DNA of 64,000 bases, taken from assembly GCF_000300195.1 (NCBI RefSeq), contig NZ_AMQH01000009.1:186001-250000 (forward strand), written 5' to 3'. Origin of the DNA: Clostridium tunisiense TJ. Its GTDB lineage: Bacteria; Bacillota; Clostridia; Clostridiales; Clostridiaceae. The translations under genes and the position numbers were made by a program. The notes under the pieces are model-generated. The model had not been told where the DNA came from, made no database searches, and saw only the letters and a program-made list of their open reading frames with translations. Positions 1 through 7,771 of the stretch are shown piece by piece (positions within the stretch are counted from its first letter, which is position 1; each line of letters begins with the position of its first letter).

Positions 1-458
1 CTAAAACTCCAAAGATTACCGCGTATTTCACCATTTACTATTAGGGGTTCAAATAATTGTTCAATAACCTTCCCATTTTTAAAGTATATATAATCCCAAT
101 GTTCCTTATTTTCTCTTGTTATAACATCTAAATTTTCTGCAAATTCCATTGGGTTTACTACCTTCTTCTTACAGTGCTCTACTAACTCAAATCTATCTAT
201 TTGATTGAAACACTCTTCATCTAATTCCCATATCTTCATAAAGCTTCTGTTTATGTTAGTAATATTGAAGTTTTCATCCTTAACTATAATTCCATCAATA
301 CTTGATTCTATCACAGCTCTCATAGTGCTTTCACTCAAGGTCAGAGCCTTTAATGTTTTCTCCTGTTCCCTAACAAGTTTTTCTAGATCAGATATTTTCT
401 CATCCTTACTCTTAATATGTTTTATTAATTGGTCCTTGGTTAAATCTTCATATCCCAT
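1..458 (-). CDS. PAS-domain signalling protein, 3' part beyond window
   Basis: The reverse strand reads as an open frame from an ATG at 458 to the window edge, so only the N-terminal 152 residues are visible. The product starts MGYEDLTKDQ, continues as a charged coiled coil to about residue 40, and then has a PAS-like stretch (AVIESSIDGIIVKDENFNIT, then a second segment with WDYIYFKNG). PAS followed by PAS or a kinase/GGDEF output is usual in clostridia, but the output domain lies outside the window. An AGGGTG ribosome site sits 6 bases before the ATG at 458. An upstream in-frame ATG at 464 would overlap that site, so 458 is preferred. The role is signal sensing; the ligand is unknown. Confidence 0.7.
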   Translation of the reverse strand, partial: MGYEDLTKDQLIKHIKSKDEKISDLEKLVREQEKTLKALTLSESTMRAVIESSIDGIIVKDENFNITNINRSFMKIWELDEECFNQIDRFELVEHCKKKVVNPMEFAENLDVITRENKEHWDYIYFKNGKVIEQLFEPLIVNGEIRGNLWSF

Positions 459-783
459 AGTCATCACCCTATCCATTGTAATAACAATTAGTAATTTGTT
501 GTTTATATAGAGATTTACAAGTTTAAAATCCATATACTTATTACTAAACAAAATAAAACTATCAAAAACTTATCCTTTTACTTTACACAAAGCCCTTCTA
601 TGTATTTTAGAAAATATGCTCGAAGGAAACAACCTCCATATACATTTCACTTTAATTCACTTGATATATTTGACAAAAATATGAAATTTCCTTCATTATT
701 TCCATTTTTTTCTGTAAATTAGACGAATATTTATCATTTATCTACAGTTTTCTTGCATAACACGTTTAACAAATTAATTTTCA
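459..783. other. AT-rich intergenic stretch
   Basis: No reading frame with a ribosome site was found on either strand. It presumably holds the promoter of the leftward PAS gene, but I could not assign one with confidence. Confidence 0.4.
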
Positions 784-832
784 AAAAAATTAAGTGCTTC
801 TACATCTAATTATATTAGAATAGAAACACTTA
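784..832 (-). terminator. Intrinsic terminator after the 54-residue membrane protein genes
   Basis: On the minus strand TAAGTGTTTCTA and TAGAAGCACTTA pair with one mismatch around a 17-base loop, and a run of seven T follows. It lies about 120 bases past the stop codon of the gene at 952-1116. Confidence 0.7.
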
Positions 833-951
833 GCTAACCTTTATCCTCATTTATAATTCTAAATGAATAATAAAATTATATGATTTATTTACAACTTTCT
901 AATTAACTGCTATTGCCCCTTTATAACCATATGAGTAAAGTTATATTGTTC

Positions 952-1116
952 TTACATAGCAGTTACTATGAGATAGAATAATAAAATTATAGCTCCTGCA
1001 ATAGCTGTAATCTTCCAACTACCCTGTTTTTTTCTGTGATTATTAATATTAGTACCATTTTCCTTGACTTCAACTTCCTTATAAAGTTCTGGAGCTTTTA
1101 AATTGCCTGCTGACAT
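952..1116 (-). CDS. 54-residue single-span membrane protein, copy A
   Basis: This short frame (MSAGNLKAPELYKEVEVKEN...) has a good ribosome site, GGGAGATGG, just before the ATG. Residues 1-34 are polar and charged. Residues about 35-54 (KITAIAGAIILLFYLIVTAM) form one hydrophobic span reaching the C-terminus, so the protein is predicted to be tail-anchored with its head in the cytoplasm. The next gene upstream (1203-1367) encodes a protein of exactly the same length and layout, suggesting an old tandem duplication. I do not recognise the family. The ribosome site, matching layout in the neighbour and terminator downstream support a real gene. Confidence 0.6.
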   Translation of the reverse strand: MSAGNLKAPELYKEVEVKENGTNINNHRKKQGSWKITAIAGAIILLFYLIVTAM

Positions 1117-1202
1117 TATACCATCTCCCAATATTCTTTAAATATTTAACTGAATTCAACGAAAAGACGAAAATCTTAAATTGTAAATAAGTTTATTTAT
1201 TT

Positions 1203-1367
1203 TTAAAAGAAAATAAAATATCCTGCAAGACAAATTAATAAAAGTACTCCCCATGCTCCTGCATTAACAAGCCATGAGTTATTTCTACTATACTTTTCTA
1301 CATCAGCGTTTTGCCCCTTAAACTCTGAATCCTTAGCTGCAGCCTTTCTAAATGCATCAATTGACAT
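1203..1367 (-). CDS. 54-residue single-span membrane protein, copy B
   Basis: The product (MSIDAFRKAAAKDSEFKGQN...) has a polar N-terminal half and a C-terminal hydrophobic span (about residues 32-54, SWLVNAGAWGVLLLICLAGY then FIFF). A GGGGGGA ribosome site stands 6 bases before the ATG. Length and architecture are identical to the product of 952-1116, and both carry an N-x-S-W-type junction before the span, so they look like tandem paralogues transcribed together, with copy B first. The function is unknown. Confidence 0.6.
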   Translation of the reverse strand: MSIDAFRKAAAKDSEFKGQNADVEKYSRNNSWLVNAGAWGVLLLICLAGYFIFF

Positions 1368-1632
1368 TATAATCCCCCCAATTACTTAAATAGTATACTT
1401 TACTATATTATATGATACTTTTCAGAATTATTCAAATATTTCCCATCTCAAATTTGTTCTAATATCTCTCCTATTGCTTTATTGTAAGTATAGCCTCTTC
1501 CTTACTAATATTTCCTGCTATTATCTATGAATTGCTTATCTGTCCATAAAAATAAGATTGCACATGAGTTTATCATATACAATCCCTAATAATTTTATAT
1601 ATATTTCTGTTACTAAGTAATACCTCTATTAA

Positions 1633-2166
1633 TTAGTGGATAGTCTTATTAACTAACAGTTGAGCTGTAGAGGTAATTTCTTGTAGCGTCGCCGTGATCT
1701 CTTCTGTAGAGGCTGCTTGAGATGATGCTATTAATCCTACTTTATTGATTTCTGCTACAACTAAATCAATAGCTGCCTTTATGTCTGAAAGTGCTCTTGA
1801 TATTTTCTCTGCAGATTCAGTACTACTTTGAGCAAGCTTTCTCATTTCCTTTGCAATTATATTAAAGCCAGCTCCTTCAGCTCCTGCTCTAGATGCTTCA
1901 ATAGATGCATTTAACCCTAATAAGTTAGAGTTTTTAGAAATTCCTTGAATAAGGGTTATTAAGCTATTAGACTCATCAATCTTTCCACTAGTTTGATTTA
2001 CAAGTTCTATAACTTTATCTATACTTAAAGACAAGTCTTGTGATGTAGAAGATATCTCTTCTGAGCTTGCATTTGTTTGTTGTAGTGCACCAAATAAGGT
2101 GTCAGATATTTCTTTAATCTCAGACTGGTTGTCTAAACTCTTACTATCAAAATTCACTTCTTTCAT
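1633..2166 (-). CDS. Soluble minimal chemoreceptor signalling-domain protein
   Basis: The 177-residue product is almost entirely an MCP-type signalling coiled coil. The kinase-contact hairpin tip reads NLLGLNASIEASRAGAEGAG at about residues 82-101, followed by FNIIAKEMRKLAQSS. There is no membrane span, HAMP or ligand-binding domain, and the methylation helices are short, so it is much smaller than a normal receptor (500 residues or more). It probably joins cytoplasmic CheA/CheW arrays or acts as a regulator of another receptor. The ATG is preceded by GGAGGGGATCAATT, a strong ribosome site, so the short N-terminus is probably genuine rather than a truncation. Confidence 0.75.
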   Translation of the reverse strand: MKEVNFDSKSLDNQSEIKEISDTLFGALQQTNASSEEISSTSQDLSLSIDKVIELVNQTSGKIDESNSLITLIQGISKNSNLLGLNASIEASRAGAEGAGFNIIAKEMRKLAQSSTESAEKISRALSDIKAAIDLVVAEINKVGLIASSQAASTEEITATLQEITSTAQLLVNKTIH

Positions 2167-2169
2167 AAT

Positions 2170-2483
2170 TGATCCCCTCCAATTTTAGTATAGCATGCCC
2201 TTAGTACATAATCAATTAACAGAATCTCTACATAAAGCCAATAAAAGTTACCATAAATTATACCTACTCCAAGCTTTGCTACCCTAATATTTTCGTTTTA
2301 AAAAGAGCAAGCTTTAATTTATTCACTTCAAAAAGCCTTAAGTAAACCAATTAGCTTCATGCGAAAATTAAGCCTTAACTTTTCTTATCTGCATATTATA
2401 CAAAACTACTGTTATTTTTGTAAATTTGCATGTACTCATAACTAGAGCTTTTATTTTTATGAAGCATCCTTACTTTTACTCAT
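2170..2483. other. Intergenic stretch without a gene
   Basis: AT-rich. I see no supported frame or clear structure. It should contain the promoter of the leftward minimal chemoreceptor gene. Confidence 0.4.
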
Positions 2484-2510
2484 AAAAAAAGAGGCGCAAA
2501 TGCACCTCTC
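2484..2510 (-). terminator. Intrinsic terminator of the DUF1659/DUF2922 operon
   Basis: Minus strand: GAGGTGC, loop ATTT, GCGCCTC, then seven T. It lies about 90 bases beyond the DUF2922 stop codon. Confidence 0.8.
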
Positions 2511-2597
2511 TGTTAAAAGATTCAGCTATGAACAAAATTCATTATTCAGATTATTCCTCCCCATAGACCCTAGGAGGCTTGTCCCGATAAAGCCTTA

Positions 2598-2816
2598 TTA
2601 AATCTCATCATATATAGTTTTATTAGTTTCAACTATAGTAGCGTATTCCCTGTTTTTAAGTTCTCCATTCTTCCCCTGGAAAAGCTTAGAATTCATCACT
2701 GCATCCATAGCAGTACTAATCTCCTGCTCAGTGATTATATCCTTTACGTTCCTTAATCTTAAGGTAACCTTTGCTCCCTTTATATCTGAAAATCCCATTA
2801 ATAAATCCTTACTCAT
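2598..2816 (-). CDS. DUF2922 family protein
   Basis: This 72-residue protein has the pattern of the DUF2922 family: a beta-strand start (KGAKVTLRLRNVKDIITEQE), a helix with A-M-D-A-V-M, and a C-terminal segment with Y-A-T-I-V-E-T. Such proteins are common in Bacillus and Clostridium and usually sit next to a DUF1659 gene, as here. No biochemical function is established that I know of. The ribosome site AAGGAGGAGATTAT precedes the ATG. It is the last gene of a three-gene operon. Confidence 0.8.
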   Translation of the reverse strand: MSKDLLMGFSDIKGAKVTLRLRNVKDIITEQEISTAMDAVMNSKLFQGKNGELKNREYATIVETNKTIYDEI

Positions 2817-2828
2817 ATAATCTCCTCC

Positions 2829-3002
2829 TTATTTTCTCTTATAAATTAAAATAAATTTTGTTTCTTCTCCATTGGTAAATTCAAAGCTTATGTTTTTAAG
2901 TTGATTCACCCTAGAGCTTTTAACTAAACCTATTGCTATTATAAGTAGATTATCCAGAAATGACTTTATAACTTCCTTCACTAGATAAACTACCCCTTTC
3001 AT
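2829..3002 (-). CDS. 57-residue protein between DUF1659 and DUF2922 genes
   Basis: The product (MKGVVYLVKEVIKSFLDNLL...) begins 2 bases after the DUF1659 stop codon and ends 12 bases before the DUF2922 start, so it is the middle gene of a tight operon. An AGAGG ribosome site lies within the end of the upstream gene. It has a hydrophobic patch (FLDNLLIIAIGLV) and a basic C-terminus (YKRK). It may be a small relative of the YvlD/YvrJ type found with these genes, but I cannot confirm a family. Confidence 0.55.
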   Translation of the reverse strand: MKGVVYLVKEVIKSFLDNLLIIAIGLVKSSRVNQLKNISFEFTNGEETKFILIYKRK

Positions 3003-3004
3003 AA

Positions 3005-3226
3005 TTAAGCCTCTACTATACTGAAATCTTCTGCTTTTTTAACCTCATATAGTGGGTAAGCTAATAAAGCTTCCATAGCCTTTGCAAAATTGTGAATTTC
3101 CTCATCAGTGGCTGCCTTATTGACTTTTGCGAATCTTTGAGATGTAAATACATCTTCCCCCTTTCCATTAACCCCCACCTTGTAAGTTAAGATAACTGCT
3201 GATGTTTTTTTAATTGAATTTATCAT
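3005..3226 (-). CDS. DUF1659 family protein
   Basis: The protein of about 73 residues contains the DUF1659 pattern: VILTYKVGVNGKGEDVFTSQ, then a helix with ATDEEIHNFAKAMEALLAYP and a final strand. Three in-frame ATG or near starts exist. The one at 3226 is preferred because GGGAG lies 8 bases before it, whereas the ATG at 3247 has no ribosome site. It is the first gene of the three-gene operon with the 57-residue and DUF2922 genes. Its function is unknown. Confidence 0.75.
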   Translation of the reverse strand: MINSIKKTSAVILTYKVGVNGKGEDVFTSQRFAKVNKAATDEEIHNFAKAMEALLAYPLYEVKKAEDFSIVEA

Positions 3227-3417
3227 ACTATCAACTCCCTTCAACATTTAGATATGCAGTTTAAAGAGAGATTTCATAGATTTTTGAAACTTTTTTACTT
3301 TTTAAAGGATTTTAATTATTTGGAGGGCATCTATGTCTTGTGGATCAAGGCAAATTTGTCTTAATTAATAGTGTAACAATATCTTATTTAATAAACCATT
3401 CTTGTCACGAGAAAAGC

Positions 3418-3537
3418 TGTGAACAACATTGTGGATAGCAATTGTTAATAACTTTGTGGATAATGTGGATTAAATTTGTGATTATTATGAAAATTCCTCC
3501 ACAATCAGGGTTTAATAGTCTTACTAGTTGTGGATAA
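3418..3537. other. Cluster of DnaA-box-like 9-mers
   Basis: Within 120 bases there are two exact TGTGGATAA boxes (3455-3463 and 3529-3537), a TGTGGATAG (3430-3438), a TGTGGATTA directly abutting the first exact box (3464-3472) and a weaker TGTGAACAA (3418-3426), all in the same orientation. TGTGGATAA is the complement of the consensus DnaA box TTATCCACA. No dnaA, dnaN or other origin gene is nearby, so this is more likely a DnaA-binding regulatory cluster than the replication origin. It lies upstream of both the DUF1659 operon and the MATE gene. Confidence 0.5.
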
Positions 3538-3883
3538 CTATCCGTTTTCGTGTTAATAAATTTTATACACCAGTTTCACAAATTCCCTAAACATAATTTT
3601 TCACAGGTCTGCAAATTACACCTACAAGCATAATAAATTAAAGCACATAAATATGCTCCTAAAACCAATATAAAGTTTTTCATATTCTTCTTCATATTTT
3701 ACACTTTATTCACAACTGTAAATTGAGTAAACAAGCATTGTTATAGTATAATAATATAGTCACATATATTTCGTTTCCCTAAAGGTTTTTTACTTTAGGA
3801 AAACCTATTATAATATCTGAAGCTTTATAATTTGATACTAGAATTAAACACATGAAAATTATAATACTAAGGAAAGTAATCAC

Positions 3884-3910
3884 AGGCTTATTTAGAGCCT
3901 TAATTTTTTT
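3884..3910 (+). promoter_or_regulatory. Terminator-like hairpin in the MATE gene leader
   Basis: AGGCT and AGCCT pair around a 7-base loop and are followed after two bases by a run of T, 50 bases before the MATE start codon. An outer ACATGA/TCATGT pairing (3850-3916) encloses it. The arrangement resembles an attenuator, but the stem is short and no known riboswitch core was recognised. Confidence 0.25.
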
Positions 3911-3959
3911 CTCATGTTAAATATTTTCAAATCTGATAACTTAAAAGGGGGACATCTGA

Positions 3960-5399
3960 ATGAAAGATATGACAAAAGGCAGTGAAGCTAAACTTATATT
4001 TTATTTTGCCCTTCCTATGCTGGTGGGAAACGTATTCCAACAACTTTATAACACTGTGGATAGCATCATTGTTGGAAAGTTTTTAGGTAAGGATGCACTT
4101 GCAGCAGTAGGCACTAGCTTTCCTATAATTTTCTTACTTATTTCTTTAATAATGGGAGTAACCATGGGATCAACTATTTTAATTTCTCAATACTTTGGAG
4201 CCAAAGACATGGATAAGGTTAAGAAAACCATAGACACAGCTTATATAACCTTATTTTTTGCTTCTATTTTTATAACTATTCTAGGCCTTATAATTGGGGG
4301 CCCTATTTTAAGACTTATAAATGTACCTGAAGAAATCTTTGCCCAATCCAAGGCTTATTTGGATATAACTTTTATTGGACTTATTGGTATGTTTGGTTAT
4401 AACTCTGTAAGTGCTATCTTAAGGGGACTTGGAGATTCCAAAACACCAGTATACTTCTTAATTATCTCTTCAATAATAAACATAGTTTTGGATCTTCTAT
4501 TCATTTTAGAATTTAATATGGGGGTAGGTGGAGCTGCATGGGCCACCATTATTTCCCAAGCCATATCCTTTGTTTTAGCCGTAATCTACTTAAATAGACG
4601 TCATAAGGTATTTAAAATTAATATAAGACATTTAGAATTTGATAAAGCTATTCTTAAAGATAGTATTAGAATAGGTCTTCCTTCAGGAATTCAACAAATG
4701 GTATTTTCTTTCGGAATGATGATGCTACAAGGACTTATTAATGGGTTTGGTGGAAACACTATGGCTGCTTATGCCGCTGCTTCAAAAATAGATTCCTTTG
4801 CCTCTATGCCAATAATGAACTTTGGTGCAGCTATTTCCACCTTTGTAGGCCAGAATATTGGAGCGAATAAACCAGAAAGAGTTAAAAAAGGGCTGAATAC
4901 CACTTTAATAATGTCAACTGTAATGTCTATTGGTATAGCCTTGATATTAATCTTATTTGCTAAGCCTTTAGTGGAAATTTTCACTAATGAACCTCAAGTT
5001 GTTCTTGAAGGTGCAAATTATATAAATATAGTTGCTCCCTTTTATTTTGTAGTAGGTGCTATGTTCATAATAAATGGTGTTCACAGAGGAGCTGGAGAAG
5101 CCATTTTCCCAATGATAATTTCTATATTATCCCTATGGCTTATAAGACTTCCAATAGCCTATGTGCTATCTTCCTTCCTTGGAAGTAATGGAATTTGGTG
5201 GTCTATACCCGCTGGTTGGACTTTTGGAGCCATAGCCACAGTTATTTATTATAGATCTGGAAAATGGAAAAACAAATCTCTTGTGAAGGTTAGCTTTAAT
5301 AACAGCCAGGCTTCTAAGGAAGAGCTTATCCATGAAACAAGTTCCAAAAACGCTATATCAAATGAAGAAGCTTCTGAAGAAGTTGAGCCTATATCATAG
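3960..5399 (+). CDS. MATE family multidrug/cation efflux transporter
   Basis: The 479-residue product has the MATE fold, 12 predicted membrane spans in two repeats. It opens with KLIFYFALPMLVGNVFQQLY and contains the N-lobe signature A-A-V-G-T-S-F-P and the RGLGDSKTP loop. The closest named types are DinF/MepA-like exporters, which use a sodium or proton gradient to expel cationic drugs or metabolites. Residues from about 445 on form a charged, Ser/Glu-rich cytoplasmic tail. The ribosome site AAAGGGGGA precedes the ATG. It is monocistronic, with a hairpin in its leader and a strong terminator after it. The substrate is unknown. Confidence 0.9.
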   Translation: MKDMTKGSEAKLIFYFALPMLVGNVFQQLYNTVDSIIVGKFLGKDALAAVGTSFPIIFLLISLIMGVTMGSTILISQYFGAKDMDKVKKTIDTAYITLFFASIFITILGLIIGGPILRLINVPEEIFAQSKAYLDITFIGLIGMFGYNSVSAILRGLGDSKTPVYFLIISSIINIVLDLLFILEFNMGVGGAAWATIISQAISFVLAVIYLNRRHKVFKINIRHLEFDKAILKDSIRIGLPSGIQQMVFSFGMMMLQGLINGFGGNTMAAYAAASKIDSFASMPIMNFGAAISTFVGQNIGANKPERVKKGLNTTLIMSTVMSIGIALILILFAKPLVEIFTNEPQVVLEGANYINIVAPFYFVVGAMFIINGVHRGAGEAIFPMIISILSLWLIRLPIAYVLSSFLGSNGIWWSIPAGWTFGAIATVIYYRSGKWKNKSLVKVSFNNSQASKEELIHETSSKNAISNEEASEEVEPIS

Positions 5400-5496
5400 T
5401 TGTTCCAGCAATATTGGGATCATGAAAAAAGCATTATCAGTGTAATAATGCTAAACTATCTGTTCTGAAATACTAAACTTCTTCTGAACCAAAAAT

Positions 5497-5545
5497 AAAA
5501 CCTTTAGTTATGATAATTTGCTTTTATCATAACTGAAGGTTTTAT
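5497..5545. terminator. Strong bidirectional intrinsic terminator
   Basis: AAAACCTTTAGTTATGATAA (5497-5516) pairs with TTATCATAACTGAAGGTTTT (5524-5543) around a 7-base loop, with A and T tracts on either side. It separates the rightward MATE gene from the leftward Fe-S gene. Confidence 0.9.
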
Positions 5546-5616
5546 CCTTATTAATTATAATTATATGCGTTTGAGATAATTTTTCTCTTACTAAAATTAT
5601 TTTGCAATATTCCTCT

Positions 5617-5697
5617 TTACATAGGTTTTAAATTTATAAGTACATAGATTCCATACACTGCACAAAGCACTAATCCACTAGCTAGCGACTTTTTCAT
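5617..5697 (-). CDS. Possible 26-residue membrane peptide
   Basis: A short frame (MKKSLASGLVLCAVYGIYVL then INLKPM) overlaps the last 20 bases of the Fe-S membrane protein gene in another frame. The start lies after GGGAAC, a weak ribosome site formed by the end of the upstream gene, which would allow translational coupling. The peptide is a basic N-terminus plus a single hydrophobic span, like the small subunits of some membrane redox complexes. Nothing else supports it, so it is listed as a candidate only. Confidence 0.3.
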   Translation of the reverse strand: MKKSLASGLVLCAVYGIYVLINLKPM

Positions 5698-6235
5698 TGT
5701 TCCCATTTAGCCCTACCCCCTTATTAACTGATGTTTTTCGGTTAGATGTTTTACTTTTTACTACCTTATCTATTAATGCTGTACCATGGCCCATAGGACA
5801 GACTTGACACCAACTTCTTGGTTTGAAAATAATCCCCATTATTGTACCTACTAGTAAAGATATAGTCATAAATCTAAATAACGCAAAGCTTGTTTTTAAA
5901 AAATTAAACCCGTCATGATTGGCATGATATAAAGCTATTGTAAGTAAAGTAATCATGATAGTTAATAAAAGATTTTTTACCAAATTAGATTTAGCAGCTT
6001 TAGGTAAATTGTTGTTTAAACTTATATCCTTTAGGAACTTTCCTAGAATAGATCCTCTTGGACAATAAAAGGAACAATGAACCTTTCCACGTCCTCTAAT
6101 AGCATGGTACATGGGTGCCCCCATGCATACTACTCCTAAAATTCCGAATCTATAGTCTAGTATTGATAAAGTTAAAAAAGTTACCATGAGTATCCATGAC
6201 CAACCTTGATGCGACTTTCTTTTTTTCTTCTCCAT
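5678..6235 (-). CDS. Short membrane 4Fe-4S binding protein (NapH/NosR-like)
   Basis: The 185-residue product has four or five predicted spans and two cysteine clusters of the membrane ferredoxin type: C-S-F-Y-C-P near residue 54 and C-Q-V-C-P-M-G-H-G near residue 143. This layout resembles the membrane part of NapH/NosR/CcoG-like polyferredoxins, but the usual soluble 2x[4Fe-4S] ferredoxin module is missing, so it is shorter than those families. It probably carries electrons at the membrane; the partner is unknown. The ribosome site GGAGGTACATC is good. Downstream is a candidate 26-residue peptide. Confidence 0.7.
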   Translation of the reverse strand: MEKKKRKSHQGWSWILMVTFLTLSILDYRFGILGVVCMGAPMYHAIRGRGKVHCSFYCPRGSILGKFLKDISLNNNLPKAAKSNLVKNLLLTIMITLLTIALYHANHDGFNFLKTSFALFRFMTISLLVGTIMGIIFKPRSWCQVCPMGHGTALIDKVVKSKTSNRKTSVNKGVGLNGNNEKVAS

Positions 6236-6239
6236 GATG

Positions 6240-6744
6240 TACCTCCATTAGATTAATTGATATATTTATTACATTAAAAAACTAAAACCAACTTAGTATA
6301 ACTGCTATATCTAACCTTAACCATAAGGTTTCCTAAAATCTTCTCAAGTGCCCATGTGATTTATATTAATCACTATATTCAGATATTACGATATATGTGC
6401 TAATATGTCAACCACTGCATTAAAAATTTATTATGGTATTTTTTAGGATTCCTTCTGGTACATATAATCAACCTAGCACTTCAAGTCTAAGAATACTTTA
6501 CTACTAATCTAACATTCACACTTAATAACACAAAATATAATTAAATAGAATCATATACCTTTAAAGCTTAACCATATTATAAATCATGTTTGGGTCTTTA
6601 AATATGGGGAACCAAAATTCTAAGTAACGCATACCTAAACCTAGATTGGTTCCCCTAAGGCTTTTACAGATGAATAACCTTATAAAACATATACCACTAA
6701 TTTAATGGTATTATTATATTAAGCTATATCCACTGAATCTCATG
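6240..6744. other. 500-base intergenic stretch with hairpins
   Basis: No supported frame. A small hairpin ACCATTAAATTAGTGGT near 6692-6710 may end the leftward glycosylase transcript. A larger, perfect 10-bp inverted repeat at 6606-6655 is listed separately. Confidence 0.4.
6606..6655. repeat. Perfect 10-bp inverted repeat with 30-base loop
   Basis: GGGGAACCAA (6606-6615) and TTGGTTCCCC (6646-6655) are exact complements. The loop contains further partial pairing (TCTAG with TTAGA). There is no T tract on either side, so it is not a standard terminator. The GC-rich stem stands out in an AT-rich gap. It could be a structured RNA element or a decayed mobile-element end. Confidence 0.5.
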
Positions 6745-7347
6745 CTATAATACTGAAAGAGCCCATAAATACAATGATGCTACTGAACCATAAGGTGAAT
6801 ATCTTTTTCTATATCTTTCAAATTTTTCCTTTGGAAGCTCCTTAAGTCCATATAAATTCATCATTCCTCTGCGAATAGCCAAATCCCCATAGCTTACTAC
6901 ATCAGGTCTACATAAAGAAAAAATCAAGAGCATTTCAGCAGTCCAAACACCTACACCTTTTAAGGCAGAAAGCTTTTTTATTATCTCCCCATCAGTTAAA
7001 TCATTAAGTTCCCCAAAGTTTACTTCTCCAGAAATGGCAGCTTCAGCAATTCCTTTAATGTATCCTACTTTCCTTAAGCTCATACCACAACCCTGAATTT
7101 CTTCAAGGCTCACCTTTTCAATATTTTCTGGTGTAACTACTCCAATAACATTAGTAAATCTATTCCAAACAGTTTCCGCAGCCTTGGTTGAAATTTGTTG
7201 ACTAACAATACTTGAAACTAGGGCTTTAAAAGGATCAGGATTAATCTTACGTTCTATAATACCAATTTTTTCAATAGCTGCACCAAGTTTTTTATCTTTC
7301 TTTTTTAAGTATTCTATTTCTTTAGCTCCGTATTTAAAAATCTCCAT
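6745..7347 (-). CDS. DNA-3-methyladenine glycosylase II-like (AlkA/HhH-GPD family)
   Basis: This 200-residue base-excision repair glycosylase carries the helix-hairpin-helix motif (LSALKGVGVWTAEMLLIFSL, about residues 126-145) and the catalytic Asp in V-S-Y-G-D about 13 residues later. The early segment ALVSSIVSQQISTKAAETVW is typical of the AlkA/Mag family, which removes alkylated purines from DNA. It lacks the N-terminal AlkA beta domain, so it is the short Mag1-like form. The ribosome site GGAGAATAAAA lies before the ATG. It is transcribed alone. Confidence 0.88.
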   Translation of the reverse strand: MEIFKYGAKEIEYLKKKDKKLGAAIEKIGIIERKINPDPFKALVSSIVSQQISTKAAETVWNRFTNVIGVVTPENIEKVSLEEIQGCGMSLRKVGYIKGIAEAAISGEVNFGELNDLTDGEIIKKLSALKGVGVWTAEMLLIFSLCRPDVVSYGDLAIRRGMMNLYGLKELPKEKFERYRKRYSPYGSVASLYLWALSVL

Positions 7348-7771
7348 TTTTATTCTCCATCTTAGACTTTTTATTTAGATTATATCATTACCTAGTAGAA
7401 ATTTGAATTAATAAGTTGATACTAATTCTCAACTCTTTTTACTTTGTTTTCTTTAGTTATTATAATAGTTATGAATATGACTCTATCTACTATAAACCCT
7501 TAGATTCCTAAAGTTCTTTTCTCTCATAATTTATTTCTAACAACGTTTCACTATTTATATAATTTGAAGGTCAATATATGTAAAATACTAAAACTTTGCA
7601 AACAAATTTAACTATTTATATTCTCCCTCCATCCCTTATATGTTAAAATATGGGTACTACTGTTTTTTTACTCTATTTTCCCACGGAAAATTGGACAAGT
7701 AATAAATTAATTGTTAAAACTATAAACAGTTGAATTTTAATACGGGCTTAAAAAAAAGGTTGGTGATTCGA
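7348..7771. other. Divergent intergenic region
   Basis: AT-rich stretch between the leftward glycosylase and the rightward response regulator. It must contain both promoters. I saw no clear consensus or structure. Confidence 0.4.

Noticed and set aside
3418..3537. Replication origin
   Set aside because: DnaA-box-like sequences are clustered, but no dnaA, dnaN, recF or gyrase gene is in the window, so this is listed as a DnaA-box cluster only.
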